Source: Rhodovulum robiginosum
GTDB lineage: Bacteria > Pseudomonadota > Alphaproteobacteria > Rhodobacterales > Rhodobacteraceae
Assembly (NCBI RefSeq): GCF_003944755.1
Contig: NZ_RWGU01000051.1
Location: forward strand, 62,001 to 126,000
Direction: 5' to 3'
DNA: 64,000 nucleotides
The notes below the pieces were generated by a model. The model was given only the letters and a program-made list of their open reading frames with translations, did no database searches and was not told where the DNA came from. How positions within the stretch are numbered: the stretch's first letter is position 1; each line of letters opens with the position of its first letter. Below, piece by piece: positions 58,463 through 64,000 of the stretch. The translations under genes were made by a program, and so were the position numbers.

Positions 58463-60156
58463 GCGTGGCCTTCGTGATGCTGGTGCACACCGCGCTCGAC
58501 CGGGCCGCGGCGGTGGCGCGGCACTGGGCCGAGGGCGGGTGCCCGGTGGTGATCCATGTCGACCGGCGCGTGGGCCGCGCCGCGGTTGCGGGGTTTCAGC
58601 AGGCGCTGGCCGACCTTCCCGACGTCCGGTTTTGCGCACGCCACCGGGTGGAATGGGGCACGTGGTCGATTGTGGCGGCGACGCTGACGGGGGTCGAGCA
58701 GGCGCTGAGCGAATTTCCCGAGGTGAGCCATGTCTACCTCGCCTCCGGCGCGTGCCTGCCGCTCAGACCCGTGTACGAGATGAAGGATTATCTTCGTGCC
58801 CGGCCGCGGGTCGATTTCATCGAATCCGTCACCACAGACGATGTGCCATGGACCCAGGGCGGCCTCGACCAGGAGCGGTTCACGCTGCGCTTTCCGTTCT
58901 CGTGGAAAAAACAGCGCCGATTGTTCGACCGCTACGTCCGGTTTCAGCGGCGGATCGGCTATCGCCGGCGCATCCCCGAGGGGATCGTGCCGCATCTGGG
59001 GTCGCAATGGTGGTGCCTCAGCCGCCAGACGGTCGCCGCCATCGTGAATGACCCGCGCCGGCCCGAATTCGACCGCTATTTCCGCCGGGTTTGGATCCCT
59101 GACGAGAGCTATTTCCAGACGCTGGTGCGCATCCACGCCCGCCAGATCGAAAGCCGCTCTCTGACGCTGTCGAAATTCGATTTTCAGGGCAAGCCGCATA
59201 TCTTCTACGACGATCACCTGCAGCTTCTGCGCCGGTCCGACTGTTTCGTGGCGCGCAAGATCTGGCCCCATGCAGGCAGGCTTTACGAGACCTTCCTGAC
59301 CGGCGACGATACCGCGCCCAAGCGTGCCGAGCCCAACCCGGGCAAGATCGACCGGCTGTTTGCCAAGGCGGTCGAGCGCCGGACCCGCGGGCGCGGCGGG
59401 CTTTACATGCAAAGCCGCTGGCCCAATCCGGGCTGGGAAAACGGCAAGACCTGCGCGCCCTACTCGGTGTTCGAGGGTTTTGCCGAGCTGTTCACCAATT
59501 TCGAAACCTGGCTGGGCAAGGCCGTGGGCGGGCGTGTGCATGGCCACCTCTACCACCCTGAACGGGCGTTTTTCGCCGGCGGAGAGACGGTTTACAACGG
59601 TGCGCTCAGCGACAGCGCCGCGCTGCGCGACTATCAGCCAGAGGCGTTTCTGACCAACCTGATCTGGAACACCCGCGGCGAGCGGCAGTGTTTCCAGTTC
59701 GGCCCCGGCGACCGGCAGGCGATCGGGCGCTTCGTGGCCACCGACCCAAACGCGCAGATCTCGGTCATCACCGGGGCCTGGGCGGTTCCGCTGTTTCACT
59801 CGCGCATGAACTTCAGCGATATCCGCAAGAAGGCGGCGAATTTCCAAAAAATCGAATCGCGCCACCTCGACATTCTGCACGCGCCCCAAACCACGGCGCG
59901 GGTTCGGATCTGGTCGATGGCCGATTTCATCCAGAACCCGATGGAGCCGTTGCAGGTGATCATCGATGAGATCGCCCCGGCCGGGCAGCGCCGGTTGACC
60001 GAGGCGCCGCGCATGGCCAATCTCGACGGGTTCGGCCGGTTCCTGCAGCAACTGAAAAACGAGGGGATGCAGCCCTACCTGATGGGCGATTTTCCCCTTG
60101 GCGACGGGTCCGACCATCCAACGCCCGAACATCGCCGTCCCTATCTGGTCCGCTAG
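58459..60156 (+). CDS. GT14-like (core-2/I-branching type) glycosyltransferase with C-terminal domain
   Basis: A 565-residue protein. The first about 250 residues resemble the GT14 Branch domain (FVMLVHTALDRAAAVARHW, VYLASGACLPLRPV, PHLGSQWWCLSRQTV, WIPDESYFQTLV). The last about 290 residues form a domain I do not recognise; I recall it in roseobacter proteins of unknown function. The substrate is unknown. It overlaps the preceding glycosyltransferase gene by ATGA and is followed 6 bases later by the sulfotransferase gene. Confidence 0.82.
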   Translation: MSVAFVMLVHTALDRAAAVARHWAEGGCPVVIHVDRRVGRAAVAGFQQALADLPDVRFCARHRVEWGTWSIVAATLTGVEQALSEFPEVSHVYLASGACLPLRPVYEMKDYLRARPRVDFIESVTTDDVPWTQGGLDQERFTLRFPFSWKKQRRLFDRYVRFQRRIGYRRRIPEGIVPHLGSQWWCLSRQTVAAIVNDPRRPEFDRYFRRVWIPDESYFQTLVRIHARQIESRSLTLSKFDFQGKPHIFYDDHLQLLRRSDCFVARKIWPHAGRLYETFLTGDDTAPKRAEPNPGKIDRLFAKAVERRTRGRGGLYMQSRWPNPGWENGKTCAPYSVFEGFAELFTNFETWLGKAVGGRVHGHLYHPERAFFAGGETVYNGALSDSAALRDYQPEAFLTNLIWNTRGERQCFQFGPGDRQAIGRFVATDPNAQISVITGAWAVPLFHSRMNFSDIRKKAANFQKIESRHLDILHAPQTTARVRIWSMADFIQNPMEPLQVIIDEIAPAGQRRLTEAPRMANLDGFGRFLQQLKNEGMQPYLMGDFPLGDGSDHPTPEHRRPYLVR

Positions 60157-60162
60157 GTGCCC

Positions 60163-61596
60163 ATGCCCCCACGCTTCGACAGTTTCGTGATCTTCGCCGA
60201 GATGCGCACCGGCTCGAATTTTCTTGAGGACAACCTCAACGCGGTGCCGGGGCTGCATTGCTATGGCGAGGCGTTCAACCCGCATTTCATCGGCCAGAAA
60301 GACCGGCGCAGCCTGCTGGGCATCACGCTGGAGGACCGTTCGAAAGACCCGTTTCCGCTGCTCGACGCGATGAAGGCGCATACCGAGGGCCTGCCGGGCA
60401 TACGCTTTTTTCACGATCACGATCCGCGGGTGCTGGGGGCGGTGATATCGGACAGGCGGTGCGCCAAGATCGTCCTGACGCGCAACCCGCTGGACAGCTA
60501 CGTGTCGCGCAAGATCGCGGCCGAGACCGGCCAGTGGAAGCTGACCAACCCCCGCCACCGCCGCAGTGCGCAGATCAGCTTCAACCCGGCCGAGTTCGAG
60601 ACCCATCTCGCCCGCTTGCAGGAGTTCCAGATAGAGATACTGCACAGGCTGCAAGTCACGGGGCAGACGGCATTTTACATAGGCTATGACGATATCGGCG
60701 ATGTCGAGGTGCTGAACGGCCTGCTGCGCTACCTCGGCGCCGAGCACCGGCTCGACAATATTGTCAGCCGGCTGAAACGACAAAATCCGCAGCCGCTGGC
60801 CGAGAAGGTGAAAAACCATACCGAAATGGAGGCCGCGCTGGCCCAGCTCGACCGGTTCGACCTCTCGCGCACCCCCAATTTCGAGCCGCGCCGCGGGCCT
60901 GCCGTGCCCTCCTACGTGGCCGCCGCCGAGGCGCCGCTGTTGTTCTTGCCGATCAAGGGCGGCCCGTCGGACCGGGTCGAGGCGTGGCTTGCCGCGCTGG
61001 ACGAGGTTGCCGGAGATGCGCTGGCCCGCGGGTTTTCGCAAAAAACCCTGCGGGCGTGGAAACGCGGCCATCCCGGCCATCGCAGCTTTGCCGTGGTCAG
61101 CCACCCGCTGACGCGCGCCCATCGCGCCTTTTGCAGACATATCCTGAGCACGGGCGAAGACAGCTATCCGGCGCTTCGAAAGACGCTGGCCGAGGTCGAG
61201 GGGGTTCCGCTGCCAGAGGGCGGGCCGGGCGCCGAATACGGGCCCGAGGCGCACCGCGCGGCGTTCCTCGCCTTCCTGCGGTTTCTCAAGCGCAATCTCG
61301 GCGGGCGCACGGCGCTGCGCGTCGATGCGAGCTGGGCGTCACAGGGCGAGGTCTTGCGCGGCATGGCGCAGGTGGCCCTGCCCGACATGGTGCTGAGGGA
61401 TGAGCGGCTGGAGGCCGAGCTGGCTGTGCTGGCCGCACAGGTGGGTCTGCGCGCGCCCGATGATCTGCCCGAGGCAGAGGAGCCGGGGCCGGTACACCTG
61501 GCAACGATTTACGACGGCGAGATCGAACGCGCGGCGCGCGATGCCTATCAGCGAGATTACATGAGCTTTGGCTACCGCGCCTGGGCCAACGCCTAG
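60163..61596 (+). CDS. Sulfotransferase with two sulfotransferase-like modules
   Basis: A 477-residue cytoplasmic protein. The N-terminal module (about 1-235) has the PAPS 5'-phosphosulfate loop EMRTGSNFLEDNL and the 3'-phosphate segment VLTRNPLDSYVSRKIA. The C-terminal module (about 260-440) repeats the theme (FLPIKGGPSDRV, FAVVSHPLTRAHRAFCRHIL, and RVDASWASQGEVL). Sulfotransferases transfer sulfate from PAPS to sugars. Start: ATG at 60163, with a GTG 6 bases upstream. It closes the glycan run that begins with cysQ. Confidence 0.83.
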   Translation: MPPRFDSFVIFAEMRTGSNFLEDNLNAVPGLHCYGEAFNPHFIGQKDRRSLLGITLEDRSKDPFPLLDAMKAHTEGLPGIRFFHDHDPRVLGAVISDRRCAKIVLTRNPLDSYVSRKIAAETGQWKLTNPRHRRSAQISFNPAEFETHLARLQEFQIEILHRLQVTGQTAFYIGYDDIGDVEVLNGLLRYLGAEHRLDNIVSRLKRQNPQPLAEKVKNHTEMEAALAQLDRFDLSRTPNFEPRRGPAVPSYVAAAEAPLLFLPIKGGPSDRVEAWLAALDEVAGDALARGFSQKTLRAWKRGHPGHRSFAVVSHPLTRAHRAFCRHILSTGEDSYPALRKTLAEVEGVPLPEGGPGAEYGPEAHRAAFLAFLRFLKRNLGGRTALRVDASWASQGEVLRGMAQVALPDMVLRDERLEAELAVLAAQVGLRAPDDLPEAEEPGPVHLATIYDGEIERAARDAYQRDYMSFGYRAWANA

Positions 61597-61597
61597 C

Positions 61598-62062
61598 TTA
61601 GGCCGCCTCCGAGGCGCGCGCCTCGGTCAGCACGGCATAAAGCGTGGCCGGATCGGCATTGGCGCGCAGCTTGGCGCAGACCGTGACGTCGCGCAGGGTG
61701 CGCGAGACCAGCGCCAATGCCTTGAGGTGTTCGACCCCGGAATCATGCGGCGCGAACAGCCCGAAGACGAGGTCGACCGGCTGCCGGTCGACCGCGCCGA
61801 AATCGACGGGCTTTTCCAGACGTATGAAGGCGCCCGACACCTTTTCGAGCCCGCTCAGCCGGGCATGGGGCAGGGCCACGCCGTGCCCCACGCCGGTGGG
61901 GCCCAGGCTTTCACGTTCCTGCAATGCGTCGACCGCGTCGGAAATGCCAAACCCGTAAGCCACCGCGGCGATCTCTCCCAGTTCCTGGAAGAGGCGCTTC
62001 TTGCTGGACATGGTGCCGTAAACCTTGACGGCCTCGGGTTTGAGGATTCTCGAAAGCTGCAT
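61598..62062 (-). CDS. ptsN: Nitrogen-regulatory PTS protein EIIA(Ntr)
   Basis: PtsN receives phosphate from NPr and controls potassium and nitrogen-related regulators. The 154-residue protein has the phosphoacceptor His66 in GVALPHARL. It follows hpf on the same strand, as in many proteobacteria. Its other PTS partners are not in the window. The stop is 2 bases from the opposing sulfotransferase stop. Confidence 0.94.
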   Translation of the reverse strand: MQLSRILKPEAVKVYGTMSSKKRLFQELGEIAAVAYGFGISDAVDALQERESLGPTGVGHGVALPHARLSGLEKVSGAFIRLEKPVDFGAVDRQPVDLVFGLFAPHDSGVEHLKALALVSRTLRDVTVCAKLRANADPATLYAVLTEARASEAA

Positions 62063-62113
62063 TGCCTGTCCGCCTGTTGCTCGCGCCCGCGGGCGTTGGG
62101 TCCTGCGCCTTGC

Positions 62114-62677
62114 TCAGGGGTCGATCCAGCCCACATTGCCGTCGTCGCGGCGATGCACGACATTGACCCCGCCTGTCTTTTCGTTGCGAAAGACCAGAAG
62201 CTGGGCCCCGGTAAGCTCCATCTGCATCACGGCCTCGCCGACCGACAAAGACGGGATCTGCGTTTCCATCTCTGCAATGATCATGGGCTGCAGAGTTTCG
62301 GGTTCCGACTCTTCGCTGTTTTCACTCGCGGCGAGGATATAAGATGCGGCGCCGAACAATTCAACCGGCTCGGCGCGGTCGCGGTGGTGGTCCTTCAGCC
62401 GGCGCTTGTAGCGGCGCAGCTGCTTTTCCATCTTGTCGCAACAGGCGTCGAAGGCGGCGTAGATCTCGGTCGCATGGGCCTTGGCCTGGGCGGTCAGCCC
62501 GGTCGACAGATGCACGGTGGCCTCGCACACGAACTCGTGCGCGTTGCGCGAAAAGACGACGTTGGCGTCGGTCGGACGCTCGGCATACTTGGCTACGGCC
62601 CCGCCGAGGCCGTCCTTTACATGGGTCTGCAGGGCATCGCCGATGTCGATTTGTTTTCCGCTGATCTGATAGTGCAT
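62114..62677 (-). CDS. hpf: Ribosome hibernation promoting factor, long form
   Basis: HPF inactivates ribosomes in stationary phase; the long form dimerises them alone. The 187-residue protein has the N-terminal HPF domain (MHYQISGKQIDIGDALQTHV, HVHLSTG-like VHLSTGLTAQAKAH) and a C-terminal dimerisation domain (SVGEAVMQMELTGAQLLVFRN). I chose ATG 62677 over the ATG directly before it because AGGAGG is best spaced for it. About 220 bases with no rpoN gene separate it from lptB. Confidence 0.95.
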   Translation of the reverse strand: MHYQISGKQIDIGDALQTHVKDGLGGAVAKYAERPTDANVVFSRNAHEFVCEATVHLSTGLTAQAKAHATEIYAAFDACCDKMEKQLRRYKRRLKDHHRDRAEPVELFGAASYILAASENSEESEPETLQPMIIAEMETQIPSLSVGEAVMQMELTGAQLLVFRNEKTGGVNVVHRRDDGNVGWIDP

Positions 62678-62898
62678 CATGCCTCCTGGACTGTCTTTCC
62701 GGCGCGCGGCAGCGCCGGTTGCGACCGCTTAGCGCCTGTGCCCACCGGTGTCGATCCGGTTTTTCTCGCCGGATCGCGGCGCCTGGCGCGCGGACGGGAC
62801 AGAGGGGTATCTCCGTGCATATCCCCCATTTGGCGTCAGTCAGGACGCGCCTGTCAACGCCTTCGCGCCTCAGCGGCGCAGCAATTCAGTGTTCACGT

Positions 62899-63663
62899 TC
62901 AGGAAATCCTGAAGCTCTGCCCGAGATAGACCCGCCGCACGTTCTCGTCGCGGATCACCTCTTGCGCGGTTCCGCTCATCAGCACCTGACCGTCGTGCAG
63001 GATATAGGCGCGGTCGACGATCTCCAGCGTTTCGCGCACGTTGTGGTCGGTGATCAGCACGCCGATGCCGCGCGTTCTGAGATCTGCCACCAGCCCGCGG
63101 ATATCGCCCACCGCGATCGGGTCGACGCCGGCGAAGGGTTCGTCCAGCAGCAGGTATTTCGGGTTGGCCGCCAGGCATCGGGCGATCTCGACCCGCCGCC
63201 GCTCGCCGCCCGACAGCGACAGCGCGGGCGCCCGGCGCAAATGCTCGATCGAGAATTCCGACAACAACTCTTCCAGCCGCTCGCGCCGCTTGTGCGGGTC
63301 GGTCTCTGAAATTTCGAGGATGGCGTTGATGTTGTCCTCGACGCTGAGGCCGCGAAAGATGCTGACTTCTTGCGGAAGGTACCCGATTCCCAGCCGTGCG
63401 CGGCGATACATCGGGAAGGTGGTCACATCGCGCCCGTCGATGGTGACCGTCCCACCTTCGGGGCGCACCAGCCCCGCAACGGCATAAAAACAGGTGGTCT
63501 TGCCCGAACCGTTGGGCCCCAGAAGGGCCACGACCTCGCCCCGGTCGAGCGTCAGCGAGACATCGCGGATCACCAGCCGGCGGCGATAGCTCTTTCGCAG
63601 CCCGGTCACGCGCAGCCCGGCTGTGCCGCCGGCAACGCTGAGATCCGGGGCGCCCATGCTCAT
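62899..63663 (-). CDS. lptB: LPS export ABC transporter ATPase LptB
   Basis: LptB powers lipopolysaccharide extraction by LptFG and delivery to LptC/LptA. The 254-residue protein has Walker A GPNGSGKTT, LSGGERRRVEIARCLA, Walker B LLLDEPFAGVDP and the H-loop ITDHNVRE. The ATG overlaps the lptA stop (ATGA), so the two are coupled. LptF and LptG are not in the window. Confidence 0.97.
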   Translation of the reverse strand: MSMGAPDLSVAGGTAGLRVTGLRKSYRRRLVIRDVSLTLDRGEVVALLGPNGSGKTTCFYAVAGLVRPEGGTVTIDGRDVTTFPMYRRARLGIGYLPQEVSIFRGLSVEDNINAILEISETDPHKRRERLEELLSEFSIEHLRRAPALSLSGGERRRVEIARCLAANPKYLLLDEPFAGVDPIAVGDIRGLVADLRTRGIGVLITDHNVRETLEIVDRAYILHDGQVLMSGTAQEVIRDENVRRVYLGQSFRIS

Positions 63664-64000
63664 TCGCCGCCGCCAGACTGGAAGATGGTCTTGACCCGGC
63701 CTTCCATCGTGCCCGTGCCGCGCGCCAGATCGACCACCAGGCGTTCGCCCGACAGCGCGTTCTGGCCCTGGGTCAGCAGCACGCTGCCGGTCATCACCAC
63801 GGTCCCGGCATCGATGCTATAGACGGCCTCTTGCGACTCGGCCGCCTCGGCGCCGTTGACCAGCACCACGTTGCCGGTGGCGTGCAGGCGTTCGATCCGT
63901 CCGGTGCTGTCGCCGGTTTCGGCGGCATAGTTCACAAGTACGCGGTCGGCCGACAGGCGCATCGTGCCCTGGCCGATGACCACGCCGCCGGTAAACACCG
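63660..64000 (-). CDS. lptA: LptA-type LPS transport protein (5' part outside window)
   Basis: Only the C-terminal 113 or so residues are in the window. They show the LptA/OstA beta-jellyroll pattern (SADRVLVNY, RIERLHATGNVVLVNGAEAAES, GTVVMTGSVLLTQGQNALSG). LptA bridges lipopolysaccharide across the periplasm. Its position before lptB supports the call. The start, signal peptide and any lptC neighbour lie beyond the window. Confidence 0.9.
   Translation of the reverse strand, partial: VFTGGVVIGQGTMRLSADRVLVNYAAETGDSTGRIERLHATGNVVLVNGAEAAESQEAVYSIDAGTVVMTGSVLLTQGQNALSGERLVVDLARGTGTMEGRVKTIFQSGGGE

Noticed and set aside
58348-61254. A 968-codon minus-strand ORF opposite the glycosyltransferase and sulfotransferase genes
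   Set aside because: Antisense shadow; the plus-strand genes have clear family motifs.

Overview
The window looks like chromosomal DNA from an alphaproteobacterium of the Rhodobacteraceae/Roseobacter type. The evidence is a GC content near 67-70%, GTG and TTG starts, many ATGA or GTGA gene overlaps, and family-typical neighbourhoods. These neighbourhoods are rimP-nusA-ylxR-infB, argJ-mutT, secA followed by a so-called translocase and a PstS/OmpA fusion, dnaK-dnaJ, lptA-lptB-hpf-ptsN, and an NDUFAF5-like/comF/grxC/nitrilase cluster. It is mostly dense housekeeping DNA. I found no rRNA, tRNA, CRISPR array, transposase or phage genes, and no gene-free stretch longer than 300 bases.

Layout. 1-12 kb: mutS (cut by the window edge), maeB, a PfkB kinase, an exported msrA, an unusual class IV aminotransferase paired with a sulfotransferase-like protein, argG, ilvA, and a divergent pair encoding an HPt protein and a receiver-PP2C phosphatase. 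12-29.6 kb: Nudix hydrolases, Hsp33, CCA-adding enzyme, a two-gene ABC exporter, a TrmA-family RNA methyltransferase, two L,D-transpeptidases flanking a CAP lipoprotein, a 60-residue membrane protein, hemH, comF, grxC, a nitrilase-family enzyme, a MarR regulator, ubiG, proline iminopeptidase and a methyltransferase. 29.6-31.25 kb: a sharply AT-richer island with two convincing but unrecognised membrane-protein genes. 31.3-39.8 kb: the rimP-nusA-ylxR-infB translation/transcription operon, a 45-residue conserved-looking ORF, mutT, argJ and a parvulin. 40-50.3 kb: secA, two exported proteins, radC, dnaJ, dnaK and alkB. 50.3-61.6 kb: a cell-surface carbohydrate region. 61.6-64 kb: ptsN, hpf, lptB and the 3' part of lptA.

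How the genes work together. The 51.3-61.6 kb run encodes PAP phosphatase (cysQ), CMP-Kdo synthetase (kdsB), UDP-sugar supply (galU, galE), four glycosyltransferases and a two-module sulfotransferase, all on one strand. The simplest reading is assembly of a sulfated, Kdo-containing surface glycan. cysQ would remove the PAP produced by the sulfotransferase, and the divergent ABC-2 permease is a possible exporter. Promoters matching the alphaproteobacterial heat-shock pattern CTTG-N18-CYTATNT lie upstream of dnaK and, unexpectedly, upstream of rimP-nusA-infB.

The best candidate for something undescribed is the two-gene AT-rich island at 29.6-31.25 kb. Next are the sulfated-glycan locus, the class IV aminotransferase lacking its PLP-contacting glutamate, and several small ORFs. 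All family assignments come from reading motifs by eye; no database search was run.
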